A stretch of 64,000 bases of DNA from Candidatus Faecalibacterium faecigallinarum (GTDB taxonomy: Bacteria; Bacillota; Clostridia; Oscillospirales; Ruminococcaceae). This document shows positions 34,993-45,328 of this stretch, one piece after another. Under the pieces are notes generated by a model that searched no databases, was not told the DNA's origin, and saw only the letters and a list, made by a program, of their open reading frames with translations. How positions within the stretch are numbered: position 1 is the first letter of the stretch; each line of letters opens with the position of its first letter. The stretch is from the NCBI GenBank assembly GCA_019119685.1, contig DWWN01000007.1:1-64000 (forward strand), read 5' to 3'. Position numbers and translations under genes: made by a program.

Positions 34993-35823
34993 ATGCCCAC
35001 TATCATTGAGATCACCGACCTTTCCGACCCCGCCCTGGACGTCTTTGCCCGGCTGACCGAGAACCAGCTGCGCAGCCGGCTGGAACCGGAAAAGGGCGTT
35101 TTTATCGCCGAGAGCCCCAAAGTCATCGAGCGGGCGCTGGACGCGGGAGCCGTCCCCTTCGCCCTGCTGATGGAGCGGCGGAAGATCGACGGCCCCGCCC
35201 GCGATATTCTGGCCCGGTGCGGCGGCGCGCCCGTCTACACCGCTGACCGGGAGGTGCTGGCCCAGCTGACCGGCTACACCCTGACCCGCGGCGTGCTGGC
35301 GGCCTTTCACCGGCCCGCCCTGCCCCCGGTGGAAGCCCTGTGCCAAAACGCCCGCCGGGTGGCCGTGCTGGAAAACATCGTGGATTCCACCAACATCGGG
35401 GCCATTTTCCGCTCGGCGGCGGCGCTGCACATCGACGCGGTGCTCGTCACCCCCTCCTGCTGCGACCCGCTGTGCCGCCGTGCGGTGCGGGTCAGCATGG
35501 GGACGGTGTTCCAGGTGCCCTGGACCCAGATCGGCGCCGTTCCCTCTGACTGGCCGGCCGCCGGCCTTGCGCGGCTGTCTGCCCTGGGCTTCAAGACCGC
35601 GGCCCTGGCCCTGACCGACCGCTCGGTCTCCATCGACGACCCCGCCCTGATGGCCGAGCCCCGGCTGGCCCTCATCCTGGGCACCGAGGGGGACGGCCTG
35701 GCCGCCGAGACCATCGCCCGCTGCGACTACACCGCCAAGATCCCCATGTCCCACGGAGTGGACAGCCTGAACGTGGCCGCCGCCAGCGCGGTGGCCTTCT
35801 GGCAGCTGCGGGCGCGGGACTGA
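34993..35823 (+). CDS. TrmH/SpoU family RNA 2'-O-methyltransferase
   Basis: ENIVDSTNIGAIFRSAAAL, LALILGTEGDGLA, IPMSHGVDSLNVAAASAVAFW. Confidence 0.94.
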   Translation: MPTIIEITDLSDPALDVFARLTENQLRSRLEPEKGVFIAESPKVIERALDAGAVPFALLMERRKIDGPARDILARCGGAPVYTADREVLAQLTGYTLTRGVLAAFHRPALPPVEALCQNARRVAVLENIVDSTNIGAIFRSAAALHIDAVLVTPSCCDPLCRRAVRVSMGTVFQVPWTQIGAVPSDWPAAGLARLSALGFKTAALALTDRSVSIDDPALMAEPRLALILGTEGDGLAAETIARCDYTAKIPMSHGVDSLNVAAASAVAFWQLRARD

Positions 35824-35887
35824 TTTTTCTTTCCTCCCTGCAATGAAAAGTCGTCCCTGTCCGTTTTTTGTAAAAGGGGGTTTTTCT

Positions 35888-35998
35888 ATGGAGATCGTCA
35901 TTTTGATTGCTGCCGCCGTCGCCGTCTGCGCCGCCATGCTGCTGCGCGGCAAAGCCTGGCAGGACTTTGCCGGCCGCCACAAACGGGACCAAAAATAA
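35888..35998 (+). CDS. Putative 36-aa membrane microprotein
   Basis: MEIVILIAAAVAVCAAMLLRGKAWQDFAGRHKRDQK; RBS aaaggggg 8 nt upstream; absent from ORF track. Confidence 0.5.
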   Translation: MEIVILIAAAVAVCAAMLLRGKAWQDFAGRHKRDQK

Positions 35999-36060
35999 AG
36001 CGGCAAACAAAAAACGCGGCCCAAAGGCCGCGCCAGACTTGTATGTAGCCTGTAGTACGT

Positions 36061-36091
36061 TGTGAGAGCCGGTTCCCGCCGGCTCTTTTTT
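36061..36091 (+). terminator. Terminator
   Basis: AGAGCCGGttcccgCCGGCTCTTTTTTT. Confidence 0.85.
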
Positions 36092-36099
36092 TGCTGCGT

Positions 36100-36948
36100 T
36101 CAGATCAGCCCCAGCTCTTTGAAGGCCGTGGCGATGCCGTCGTCGCTGACGGCGGGGCAGACGTGGGTGCAGCGGGCCTTGAGGGCGGGCGAGCCGTTGG
36201 CCATGCAGTAGCTGACGGCGGCCACGTCCGTCATCTCGAGGTCGTTCTCGCTGTCCCCAAAGGCCACCGCCGCGGCCGTGGTCAGGCCCAGATGCTGGCA
36301 GATGCGGCGGATGCCCTCCCCCTTGTTGAATTTGCGGTTGATGAGCTCGCCGTTGATGCAGGCGGGGCCTTCCGGCTTGAACGTTTCCGTCTCGCAGAAA
36401 TTGAACTGCCCGCCGTAGGCCTCCTTGGCCGGCAGGAGGGACGCCGCGTCCTGCGCGATGTAGCAAATTTTATAGATGGGCTCGCCTTTGTATTCCTCCA
36501 GAGGGCGGATCAGCATCCCGTCAGCAAAAGCCCTCCGCCAGCGCTCCAGCTCGCTGTTCAGCGCGCCGCCCTGCCGGGCCTGGTAGCTGGACAGCCGCTG
36601 GATCATCTGTGCGCCGCCGTAGGTGGCGTTTTTGGCTTCCAGGGTGCACTCCACCCCGTTGGCTTCCAAAAGCGCCCGCACGCCGTCGCTCTGGGCCTTG
36701 TCCATGGGGCAGTCGAACAGGACGTCCTGCCCGCAGACCACGTACCCGCCCGCGCTGCACACATAGCCGTCGAAGCCGTAGTGCAGGACGGGGGCGGTCA
36801 TCTTGTAGTTGCGGCCGGTGCACAGAAAGACCTTGTGCCCGTTGGCGCGGGCTGCGCGCACCGCCTCCACCGCACTGGCCGGCGCTTCCATCCGGCCCGG
36901 CTCGATGAAAGTGCCGTCAATATCCAGAAAAATCAGTCGGGTGTCCAT
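36100..36948 (-). CDS. Cof-type HAD family hydrolase
   Basis: RLIFLDIDGTFIEPGR; VFLCTGRNYKM; VAFGDSENDLEMTDVA. Confidence 0.92.
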   Translation of the reverse strand: MDTRLIFLDIDGTFIEPGRMEAPASAVEAVRAARANGHKVFLCTGRNYKMTAPVLHYGFDGYVCSAGGYVVCGQDVLFDCPMDKAQSDGVRALLEANGVECTLEAKNATYGGAQMIQRLSSYQARQGGALNSELERWRRAFADGMLIRPLEEYKGEPIYKICYIAQDAASLLPAKEAYGGQFNFCETETFKPEGPACINGELINRKFNKGEGIRRICQHLGLTTAAAVAFGDSENDLEMTDVAAVSYCMANGSPALKARCTHVCPAVSDDGIATAFKELGLI

Positions 36949-36965
36949 ACGTTCTCCTCCTCGTA

Positions 36966-37880
36966 TTACAAAAAGGGCACTAGGTCCATGGCGGCGGCGC
37001 GGCACAGCAGGCCGATCAGCAGGGCGGCCGCCGCCGCGATCAGGGCCGCGCGGCTGCCCGCCGGCTCTCCCCTGCCGGCACGGCGTCCTTTGGGCTTTGT
37101 GTGCGACGCTGGTTTGCGGGGCGCGCTCCCTCTGGCCGCAGTCCCGCTCCGGCCGGCAGGGGCGCTGCGGGGGGCTTTTGATGCCGGCTCCGCTCTCTGC
37201 CCGGCGCGCGCCGTCCGCTCCGCTTTCTGCCGGGCTGCGGCAGCCTTCTGGCGGGCCGCGCCAGTGGGGTGGATATGTACTTCGGGCGCGGCGCTACCGG
37301 CCGCTTCGTCCCTGCCTGCCGTTTCCCCAGCGGCGGACGGCGTATCGGGGGGCGGAGACGGTTCTTTGCCGCCCACGCCGCACCGGCGCAGATAGTCCCG
37401 GGAGAGCTGGTAGTACTTGGCCAGCTCCTTTTCGCTGAAAGCCGTGCCGGCGTAGGCGTCCTCCACGCACTCCACCGCCTCGTCAAAGAGGATGGCCGCC
37501 CGGCCCCCCGACGAGCGGTCGGAGGCGTGGGCCGCCTCGTTGCGGGCGGTGCGCACGGCGTTGCAGGCCCGCCGGGCCGCGCCAGGGTGGGCGGTGTTGC
37601 CCAGCAGGTCCAGCGGCTGGGAGGCGTCGTTTTCGGGGTCCAGCAAGACCCGCATACACAAAGTGGTGTCCATCTGCTGCCAACTGGTCTTGCGGCTCAC
37701 ATCGGGCATATGGCCGTAGTAGGCGGGGCTTTCCTCCTGGCGGCGGAGGATGTGCTCCAAAAGGGAATCGAAGCCGTGGGCCCCGGGCTTTGACTCCCAG
37801 TGCCAGCGCAGGATGCGCCGGCTGATCTCGTCGCAGGACGCTTTGATCTCAAAGGCGGCCTGCAGGTATTCCTCGGGCAT
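36966..37880 (-). CDS. Swt1/HEPN-like domain protein with disordered linker and C-terminal TM
   Basis: WQQMDTTLCMRVLL...CNAVRTARNEAAHA (Rx4H); Ala/Arg/Lys/Pro-rich linker; C-terminal AALIAAAAALLIGLLCRAAA. Confidence 0.55.
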   Translation of the reverse strand: MPEEYLQAAFEIKASCDEISRRILRWHWESKPGAHGFDSLLEHILRRQEESPAYYGHMPDVSRKTSWQQMDTTLCMRVLLDPENDASQPLDLLGNTAHPGAARRACNAVRTARNEAAHASDRSSGGRAAILFDEAVECVEDAYAGTAFSEKELAKYYQLSRDYLRRCGVGGKEPSPPPDTPSAAGETAGRDEAAGSAAPEVHIHPTGAARQKAAAARQKAERTARAGQRAEPASKAPRSAPAGRSGTAARGSAPRKPASHTKPKGRRAGRGEPAGSRAALIAAAAALLIGLLCRAAAMDLVPFL

Positions 37881-37942
37881 GGCTCCAACCTCCCTTCACC
37901 CAAAACAGGGGGAGCGGCGAAAACGCGCTCCCCCTTGAGGAC

Positions 37943-39016
37943 TTACAAAAAGAACTGATAGTACACAAAGCCGTACAAGGCGATGCCGGCACAGATCAGG
38001 GCCGTCAGGGGCGGCACCCAGCGGATGATGTTCTCCGCCACCGGGTCGCGGTCGTCCTCCGCGTCCTCATCCTCTTCCTCGTCGGGGATGGGGCTGGCCC
38101 TGCGGACCGGCTGGTCGGCCCAGCGGGTGCGGCCGTCGGAGCGGACGGCGCGGGTCGCCCCGGCTTCCTCGTCCGCCTCGTCCTCCTGCGCGGGCTCCTG
38201 CCGGCGGGCGGCGGGCTGGGCGGCCGGCGGCTGGGTGAACAGCCGCGTCTCCTGGCTGGCATGGCCGGCGTTCTCGCGCCGGGCCGGCTGGACCGGCTCA
38301 AAGGCGCGGGTGCCGCCCGCTTCCACTGTGCCGCCGGCCACCAGGGTGGGCTCGGCCGGTTCAGCGGCGGGGGCCTCCGGTTCGGGCAGGTCGTCCGGTT
38401 CGGCGGCCTGCTCGGGCTGCATCAGGGTGTTCAAAGCGTTCTGCAAAAGGATGCGGTCGGAGCCGCACTCGCTGCAGTAGACGGTGTCCTCCTCCTTGGG
38501 GTGGAAGGCGCCGCACGCGCAGTACCAGCCGCAGTCCAGCACCTGGGGCGCGTACAGCATCCCCTTGCGGCCCATCCGCTCTTCCAGGGCAGCGGCCAGA
38601 TCGTCGGGCAGGCGGCGGGGGGCCGGCAGGCGCACCCGCTTGATGTTGTCCAGCCGGACCACCCGCTTGCCGTTATAGACATTGCGAAGGACCACGTCCA
38701 CGCTGGTGATGGGCTTCTGGGTGATAAAGACAGCGTCGTCCATACCGAACAGCTCGCCGGGCTTGGCGTCCAGGTCCCGGTAGGCGAACTCGTCCTCGCA
38801 GAGGATCTCGCCGCCGGTGGTCTTGCATTTGAAATGGATCTCCAGGGCGGTCAGGTTCACGCGGGAAATATTCTTAAAGGTCAGGCAGACGGCGCGGTCG
38901 CCGCTGACGCTGCCCTTGAGCAGCTCGACCCGGACGAACTGGACCGGGCTGCCCGGGGTGTAATAGTTGGCTCTGGTTTGGGCTATGGGGTCAAAGCTCT
39001 CCTCCACAACACTCAC
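37943..39016 (-). CDS. Zinc-ribbon protein with acidic disordered linker and C-terminal TM
   Basis: CGWYCACGAFHPKEEDTVYCSECGSDR; EEEDEDAEDDRD; PPLTALICAGIALYGFVYYQFFL. Confidence 0.7.
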   Translation of the reverse strand: MSVVEESFDPIAQTRANYYTPGSPVQFVRVELLKGSVSGDRAVCLTFKNISRVNLTALEIHFKCKTTGGEILCEDEFAYRDLDAKPGELFGMDDAVFITQKPITSVDVVLRNVYNGKRVVRLDNIKRVRLPAPRRLPDDLAAALEERMGRKGMLYAPQVLDCGWYCACGAFHPKEEDTVYCSECGSDRILLQNALNTLMQPEQAAEPDDLPEPEAPAAEPAEPTLVAGGTVEAGGTRAFEPVQPARRENAGHASQETRLFTQPPAAQPAARRQEPAQEDEADEEAGATRAVRSDGRTRWADQPVRRASPIPDEEEDEDAEDDRDPVAENIIRWVPPLTALICAGIALYGFVYYQFFL

Positions 39017-39040
39017 TCCTTCCCTGTGGGCAATGGGATG

Positions 39041-41203
39041 TTACTGCTGGCCGGGCTGCCGTTCGGAGCTGTCCTTCGGCGCGGCGGGGTCGCTGTCCAG
39101 CGTGGGGATATCCACCGGGCCGGCGGGCACGTCGTCGCCGGGGGCGGGGGCTGCAGGCTCCGCCGGGGTCTCGGGGGCAGCGGCGGGCGCTTCCGGTGCA
39201 ACCGGGGCTGCCGGCTGGGCGGGGGCGTCGCTGTCCTTGCGCGGCGGCAGGTGCTCGCCCCGCATGATGGCGTTGAACTCGGCCTCGTTCAGCTTCTCGC
39301 GCTCGATCAGGGCCTGGGCCAGGGCGTGCAGCTGGTCGATGTGCTCGGTCAGGGTGCGGCGGCAGGTCTCGTAGGCCTCGTCGATGATGTCGCGGATCTC
39401 GCTGTCGATCTCGGCGGCGGTCGTCTCGCTGTAGCCCTTGCCCTGGCCGAAGTCACGGCCCAGGAACGTCTCCTCCTGAGAGGTGCCGTAGACCACGGGG
39501 CCCAGCCGCTCGGAGAAGCCGTAGCGGGTGATCATCTGGCGGGCGATGCTGGTGGCCTGCTGCAGGTCGTTGGACGCGCCGGTCGAGATGTCGTCCAGAA
39601 TCAGCTGCTCGGCCACACGGCCGCCCAAGCTGGAAACGATGTCCTCGAACATCTCGCCCTTGGTGACGTAAGAGCGGTCCTTCTCGGGCAGGTACATGGT
39701 GTAGCCGCCGGCCTGGCCGCGCGGGATGATGGTGATCTCATGGACGCGGGGATGGTGCTTGCAGTAGAAGCCCGCCACCGCGTGGCCCGCCTCGTGGTAG
39801 GCGGTCAGTTTCTTTTCCTCGGGGGTCACGACCCGGCTCTTCTTCTCGGGGCCGGCCATGACCTTCATCGAAGCCTCCTCGATGTCCTCCATCGTGATGG
39901 CCTTGCGGTTGCGGCGGGCAGCCAGCAGGGCCGCCTCGTTGACCAGGTTCTCCAGGTCGGCGCCGGCAAAACCGGCGGTGCGCTGGGCGATCACCTTGAG
40001 GGATACATCGGGGGCCAGGGGCTTTTTGCGGGTGTGGACTTTCAGGATCTCCTCGCGGCCCTTGACATCGGGCAGGCCCACATACACCTGGCGGTCGAAA
40101 CGGCCGGGACGCAGCAGGGCTTTGTCCAGGATGTCGGCGCGGTTGGTGGCCGCCATGACGATGATGCCGTCGTTGGCCTCGAAGCCATCCATCTCGACCA
40201 GCAGCTGGTTCAAAGTCTGCTCGCGCTCGTCGTGGCCGCCGCCCAGGCCGGCGCCGCGCTGGCGGGCCACGGCGTCGATCTCATCAATGAAGATGATGCA
40301 GGGCATGGTCTTTTTGGCCTTGTCAAACAGGTCGCGGACACGGGACGCGCCGACGCCCACGTACATCTCGACGAAGTCAGAGCCGGAGATGGAGTAGAAG
40401 GGCACCCCGGCTTCGCCGGCACAGGCGCGGGCCAGCAGGGTCTTGCCGGTGCCCGGAGGGCCTACCAGCAGCACGCCGTGGGGGATGCGCGCGCCCAGCG
40501 AGTTGAACTTCTCGGGGCTCTTGAGGAACTCGACGACCTCTTTCAGCTCTTCCTTTTCCTCGTCCTCGCCGGCCACGTCGGCAAAGGTAGCGGTCTTTTG
40601 GTTGGACGACTCGTCCTTGACCTTGGCGCGGCCCACGTTCATCACGTTGCCGCCGCCTGCGCCGCCCCGCAGCATCGAGAACAGGATGAACCCGGTGCAG
40701 CCCAGCATGGCCAGATAGAAGAAGATCTCCATCCAGGGCACCGTCTCACGCAGGGCGGTGTAGTCGTACTCCATGGGGTTATCGGGGTTGGCGGCGTCGT
40801 AGGCGTCGATATACTTCTGCACCTCGTTGATGAACAGGGCGGCATAGGGCAGCTGGTAGCGGACGGTCACGGTGCCGTCGCTGTTGGCTTCCACCTCGTC
40901 GTCCGCATGGCTGCCGGAACCCAGCAGCCCGGACACCAGCCCGCCGCCCGAGGAGGCGGACTGCTCCGCGCTGTCGGGCAGGGGCAGGTCGCCTTCCTTG
41001 ATGTTCATAGTGATGACGCCGGTATTCCGGTCCAGGGTGAAGGCGGTCACCTGCAAATGTTCAAAGTAATGCACCACCGTTGAGTAGCTCATGGTCGTGC
41101 CGCTGGGGGTGTTGGAAGTGGTGAACACCGACCAGATCATCAGCACAGCGGCCAGCGCAAGGGCCAGGATCAGCGGGTTCAGGTGCGGTCTTTTCTGCTG
41201 CAA
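39041..41203 (-). CDS. ftsH: ATP-dependent zinc metalloprotease FtsH
   Basis: [53 protein letters not shown]. Confidence 0.98.
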   Translation of the reverse strand: MQQKRPHLNPLILALALAAVLMIWSVFTTSNTPSGTTMSYSTVVHYFEHLQVTAFTLDRNTGVITMNIKEGDLPLPDSAEQSASSGGGLVSGLLGSGSHADDEVEANSDGTVTVRYQLPYAALFINEVQKYIDAYDAANPDNPMEYDYTALRETVPWMEIFFYLAMLGCTGFILFSMLRGGAGGGNVMNVGRAKVKDESSNQKTATFADVAGEDEEKEELKEVVEFLKSPEKFNSLGARIPHGVLLVGPPGTGKTLLARACAGEAGVPFYSISGSDFVEMYVGVGASRVRDLFDKAKKTMPCIIFIDEIDAVARQRGAGLGGGHDEREQTLNQLLVEMDGFEANDGIIVMAATNRADILDKALLRPGRFDRQVYVGLPDVKGREEILKVHTRKKPLAPDVSLKVIAQRTAGFAGADLENLVNEAALLAARRNRKAITMEDIEEASMKVMAGPEKKSRVVTPEEKKLTAYHEAGHAVAGFYCKHHPRVHEITIIPRGQAGGYTMYLPEKDRSYVTKGEMFEDIVSSLGGRVAEQLILDDISTGASNDLQQATSIARQMITRYGFSERLGPVVYGTSQEETFLGRDFGQGKGYSETTAAEIDSEIRDIIDEAYETCRRTLTEHIDQLHALAQALIEREKLNEAEFNAIMRGEHLPPRKDSDAPAQPAAPVAPEAPAAAPETPAEPAAPAPGDDVPAGPVDIPTLDSDPAAPKDSSERQPGQQ

Positions 41204-41262
41204 AAACGATCAACTCCAGTTCTTTACGGTTTGCGGTTGGGTTTACTGCCGGCGGCAGACGG

Positions 41263-41814
41263 TCATTCGCCGCCGTAGACCTCCGGCTTCAGGACGCCCA
41301 CGAAGGGCAGGTTGCGGTATTTTTCATCGTAGTCCAGGCCGTAGCCCACCACGAAGGCGTCCGGCACTTCAAAGCCGGTGTAGTCGGCCCGGATGTCGGT
41401 CTTGCGGCGGGCAGGCTTATCCAGGATGGCGCAGATGCGCACCGAATTGGGGTGGCGCATCTTGAGCATGGGCACCAGGTTGGACAAAGTGACGCCGGTG
41501 TCCAGCACATCCTCCACGATCAGCACTTCCCGGCCGGACAGGTCGGCGTCCAGGTCCTTGACGATCTTGACAAGGCCGGTGCTCTGGGTGTTGGTGCCGC
41601 CGTAGCTGGACACCACCATAAAGTCGATGCTGCAGGGGATGGTCACCGCCCGCATCAGGTCGGCCATAAAGACCACCGCGCCCTTTAAGATCGAGACCAG
41701 CAGCAGGTCCTTGCCTGCGTAGTCCCGGCTGATCCGGGCCCCCAGCTCGGCCACCTTGGCCCGCAGCTGTTCTTCGGTGACCAGAACGGTCTGAATGTCG
41801 TCGCGCATATCCAT
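41263..41814 (-). CDS. hpt: Hypoxanthine phosphoribosyltransferase
   Basis: LLLVSILKGAVVFMADLMRAV, VLIVEDVLDTGVTLSNL, VVGYGLDYDEKYRNLPFVGVL. Confidence 0.96.
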   Translation of the reverse strand: MDMRDDIQTVLVTEEQLRAKVAELGARISRDYAGKDLLLVSILKGAVVFMADLMRAVTIPCSIDFMVVSSYGGTNTQSTGLVKIVKDLDADLSGREVLIVEDVLDTGVTLSNLVPMLKMRHPNSVRICAILDKPARRKTDIRADYTGFEVPDAFVVGYGLDYDEKYRNLPFVGVLKPEVYGGE

Positions 41815-41817
41815 GAC

Positions 41818-43245
41818 TCAACGTCCTCTCTCTTCTCCCTTTCGGGCTTGTATCTCCAGGTGCAGGACAAGGCCGCCGGCCCCGTCGGGGGCCAGGCCTT
41901 CCGCAAAGCCTGCGCCGCAGACCCACACCACCTCGCTGCCGTCCGCCAGCAGCGGCAGGCTGTCCCTACGGTCGAGTGGGACGGCCTGCTCGTTCATCCA
42001 TTTGCGCAGGGACTTGGTGATCCCGCGGCCGGCTGGCCGGTAGGTATCCCCCGGCTGGCGGGTGCGCAGGGTGAGGGCAGGATGCAACATGGTTATTCTA
42101 GCATAATCCGCTACATTTTTTAAGTCTTTTTTGTGAACGACCTGTGTTTTTTCTTGAAAAGTCTCTTTTTCAAGCCGGGCGAGGAGGATTTTGCCCCCGC
42201 CCAGAGGGTATTCGGTCCGTTTCTCGGGGCAGAAAGGCTGCGCCGGCAGCGCTGCGGCCCCCTCGGGCGGCGGCGTTTCCAGCCAGAGGCAGCCCTGTCC
42301 GGCCCGCAGCCGGACGCCCGGCCGCAGCTGGACCGCCCCTGTCCCCCGCTCCACCGTCTGGCAGATCAGGCGGATATACAGCGCCTCGGGGTCCCGGTGG
42401 GGGGCCACCAGGGCGTGGGCCGCCGCCTCCAAAATGAGGGCGTCGGCCCGCTGCAAAGGCCCCAGCGCCCAGACGCCGGGCCCGGGGCGGGGCGCCCCGG
42501 CGGCGGCTTCCGCCAGCAGGGCCGCGGCGGCGCGGTCAAAATAGGCACTGGCGCGGGCGGCTTTCTCGCAGAAGCGGGCCAGGTTGCGCTCGGCCCCGGC
42601 GTTGGCCTGCCGGAGGGCCGGCAGGGCGTCGTGGCGCAGCCGGTTGCGGGCGTAGGCGTCCGAGAGGTTGGTCTGGTCGGTGACCCAGCGCTGGCCGGCG
42701 GCCCGGCAGTAGTCCTCCACCTCCCCGCGGGTCAGGCAGAGCAGGGGCCGGACGTAAAAGTCCCGCGCCGGGCGGATGCCCCCCGCCCCGTGCAGCCCGG
42801 TCCCCCGCGCCAGACGGAACAGCAGCGTCTCGGCCTGGTCAGTGACAGTATGGGCCGTGGCGATGCGGTCTATCCCCGCGCTGTGGGCACGGGCAAAGCA
42901 GGCGTAGCGCAAAGCGCGGGCCCCGGCCTCTCCGCCCGAGGCGCCGGGCAGGCCGTCCTCCCCGGCGCGGTAGACAGCCAGCGGCACCCCCAGCCGGGCG
43001 CACTCGGCCCGGACGAACGCCTCGTCGGCGTCGGCGTCGGGGCCCCGCAGCTTGTGGTTGACATGGCAGGCGGACACTTCCACCCCCAGCCGCCCGGCCA
43101 GGGCCAGCAGCACGCGCAGCAGCGCCATGCTGTCCGCTCCGCCCGAGACGGCCGCGGCCACCCGCTGCCCATGCGCAAAAAGCCCGGCCTGCTCGCACCA
43201 GGCAAGCACGCGGGCTTCCGTATCGTGCAAAATCGCAGAATCCAT
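41818..43245 (-). CDS. tilS: tRNA(Ile)-lysidine synthase
   Basis: AAVSGGADSMALLRVLL; IATAHTVTDQAETLLFRLARGTGLHGAGGI. Confidence 0.96.
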   Translation of the reverse strand: MDSAILHDTEARVLAWCEQAGLFAHGQRVAAAVSGGADSMALLRVLLALAGRLGVEVSACHVNHKLRGPDADADEAFVRAECARLGVPLAVYRAGEDGLPGASGGEAGARALRYACFARAHSAGIDRIATAHTVTDQAETLLFRLARGTGLHGAGGIRPARDFYVRPLLCLTRGEVEDYCRAAGQRWVTDQTNLSDAYARNRLRHDALPALRQANAGAERNLARFCEKAARASAYFDRAAAALLAEAAAGAPRPGPGVWALGPLQRADALILEAAAHALVAPHRDPEALYIRLICQTVERGTGAVQLRPGVRLRAGQGCLWLETPPPEGAAALPAQPFCPEKRTEYPLGGGKILLARLEKETFQEKTQVVHKKDLKNVADYARITMLHPALTLRTRQPGDTYRPAGRGITKSLRKWMNEQAVPLDRRDSLPLLADGSEVVWVCGAGFAEGLAPDGAGGLVLHLEIQARKGEERGR

Positions 43246-43271
43246 CGCAGTTGTCCCGATTTACAGGCACG

Positions 43272-44678
43272 TCAGTGCCGGAAATCCACATCCATAAAGC
43301 GGGTGTGGGCGCCGTCCCAGCCCAGCGGCACGGTGCTGGTCTCGCCGTGGCGGTTCTTGGCCACGATGCACTCGGCGGTGTCGGCGTCCACGTCGGCCCC
43401 GTCGGGCTGCTGGCTGGCGTAGTAGGAGTCCCGGTAGAGGAACAGCACGCAGTCGGCGTCCTGTTCGATGGAGCCCGAGTCCCGCAGGTCGGACAGCTGG
43501 GGCCGGTGGCTGGAATTGTTGCCCTGCTTTTCCACCGCGCGGGACAGCTGGCTCAGAGCGATGATGGGCACATCCATTTCCTTGGCCATGATCTTGAGGT
43601 TTCGGGTGATGGAGCTGATCTCCTGCACCCGGTTCTCGCTGCGCTGGCCCGAGGTCATCAGCTGCAGGTAGTCGATGACGATCAGCCCGATGTTGGGCCG
43701 GCTGGGGTCCTGGTTGATCCGGCGGATCTTGGCCTTCATCTCGGTGATGGTGATGGCGGAGGTGTCGTCCATGTAGATGGGCGCGTCGTGCAGCTTTTCG
43801 GTGGCCAGGGCCAGGTATTCCCAGTCGGAGGCGGTCAGCGCGCCGGTGCGGAACGCCTGGCTGTCGATGCCGGCCTCCGCCGACAGGATGCGGTTGGTCA
43901 GCTGCTCTTTCGTCATTTCCAGGCTGAAGATGGCCACCGGGATGTGCTGCTTCATGGCCACGCGGGTGGCGATGTTCAGCGCAAAGCTGGATTTGCCCAT
44001 GCCGGGCCGGGCCGCCAGGATGATCAGGTCCCCCCGCCCCAGGCCGGTGAGGACGGTGTCCAGTAGCCGGAACCCGGTGGGGATGCCCTTGTACTTGTCG
44101 GCGTCGGGGCCGCTGATCTTCTGCAGGTTGGTCAGGGTCTCCACCATGCTGGAAGAAAGGGGCGTCAGGGCGCTGGAATCCCGCCCTGAGCGGATCTCGT
44201 AAAGGCGCTGCTCGGCGTTTTCCAGCAGCAGCGAGGCGTCCGGCTCATCGCCGGCGTCCTCCAGAATACCGGTGGCGACCCCCATCAGCTGGCGAATCAG
44301 GTACTTTTCCTGGACGATCTCGGCGTATGCCTTGACGTTGGAGATGCTGGGCACCGTCTCGGCCAGGCCGGTCAGGTAGACCTTGGCCTCGTCGGGGCTG
44401 GGGAAAATATTGTCCGACACCACCGCGTCCAGCAGGGTGACAAAGTCGATGGTCTGGTCGCCGGTGAACAGCCGCACCATCTCAGCATAGATGCGGCCGT
44501 TCTGGGAAGCATAGAACATCTCCGGGCGGATGATCTCCACCAGATCGGTCAGGACGTCGGGCTTGAGCAGCACCGCGCCCAGGACGCTCTGTTCCGCCTG
44601 CATACTGTAGGGCGGCTGGATGCCCATGCTTTCCAGGTTCAGATCATGGCCGCGCGTGCGGCGGCGTTCGTCAGGCAT
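43272..44678 (-). CDS. dnaB: Replicative DNA helicase DnaB
   Basis: PPYSMQAEQSVLGAVLL; LIILAARPGMGKSSFALNIA; IVIDYLQLM. Confidence 0.98.
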   Translation of the reverse strand: MPDERRRTRGHDLNLESMGIQPPYSMQAEQSVLGAVLLKPDVLTDLVEIIRPEMFYASQNGRIYAEMVRLFTGDQTIDFVTLLDAVVSDNIFPSPDEAKVYLTGLAETVPSISNVKAYAEIVQEKYLIRQLMGVATGILEDAGDEPDASLLLENAEQRLYEIRSGRDSSALTPLSSSMVETLTNLQKISGPDADKYKGIPTGFRLLDTVLTGLGRGDLIILAARPGMGKSSFALNIATRVAMKQHIPVAIFSLEMTKEQLTNRILSAEAGIDSQAFRTGALTASDWEYLALATEKLHDAPIYMDDTSAITITEMKAKIRRINQDPSRPNIGLIVIDYLQLMTSGQRSENRVQEISSITRNLKIMAKEMDVPIIALSQLSRAVEKQGNNSSHRPQLSDLRDSGSIEQDADCVLFLYRDSYYASQQPDGADVDADTAECIVAKNRHGETSTVPLGWDGAHTRFMDVDFRH

Positions 44679-44754
44679 ACGTGACCCCCCTTTTTTCACA
44701 ACTCACGAAAAAGCGCCCCCTTTTTCGCAGGGAGCGCAGCGGCGGCAGAACAGC

Positions 44755-45210
44755 TTACGCCTGCTCGACCTCCACATTGACTTTGAAATTGGCGACGACG
44801 CCGGGGTACAGGCGGACCTTGCCGGTAAAGACGCCGGCGTCCCGGATGTCCTTGACATCCAGCTCGATCTTCTTCTTGTCCACCGTCTCGCCGGCCGCCT
44901 CCGAGAGGGCTGCGGCGATCTCCTTGCTGGTCACTTTGCCGAACAGGCGGCCCGAAGCGCCGCCCTTGGCCTTGACAGTGACGATCCGGCTGTTGATCTT
45001 GGCGGCCAGAGCCTGGGCTGCGGCCACGTTCTCTGCCTCATGGAAATCGGCGGCGGCCTCCTTGCTGCGGGCGATGTTCAGCGCGCTGGCATCGGCCACG
45101 GCCGCCAGCTTGCGGGGGAACAGATAGTTGCGGGCGTACCCGTCCGAGACCTCATGGATCTCGTCCTTCTTGCCGATCCCCTTGATATCCTGTTTCAAAA
45201 TAACCTTCAT
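44755..45210 (-). CDS. rplI: 50S ribosomal protein L9
   Basis: [36 protein letters not shown]. Confidence 0.98.
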   Translation of the reverse strand: MKVILKQDIKGIGKKDEIHEVSDGYARNYLFPRKLAAVADASALNIARSKEAAADFHEAENVAAAQALAAKINSRIVTVKAKGGASGRLFGKVTSKEIAAALSEAAGETVDKKKIELDVKDIRDAGVFTGKVRLYPGVVANFKVNVEVEQA

Positions 45211-45328
45211 GGCTGAAACCTCATTTCCGGCCGGGCGGCGCGGGCCGCCTGCGGCCATTTCTTATCCTTTAGTATACCGCATCCCGGCCGTTTCGGCAAG
45301 GGCGGGGCGGACATTGGATATGCCCATT

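Noticed and set aside
38261-41083. 940-aa plus-strand ORF opposite ftsH and the zinc-ribbon gene
   Set aside because: Shadow ORF of FtsH; low-complexity Gly/Val/Leu/His composition.
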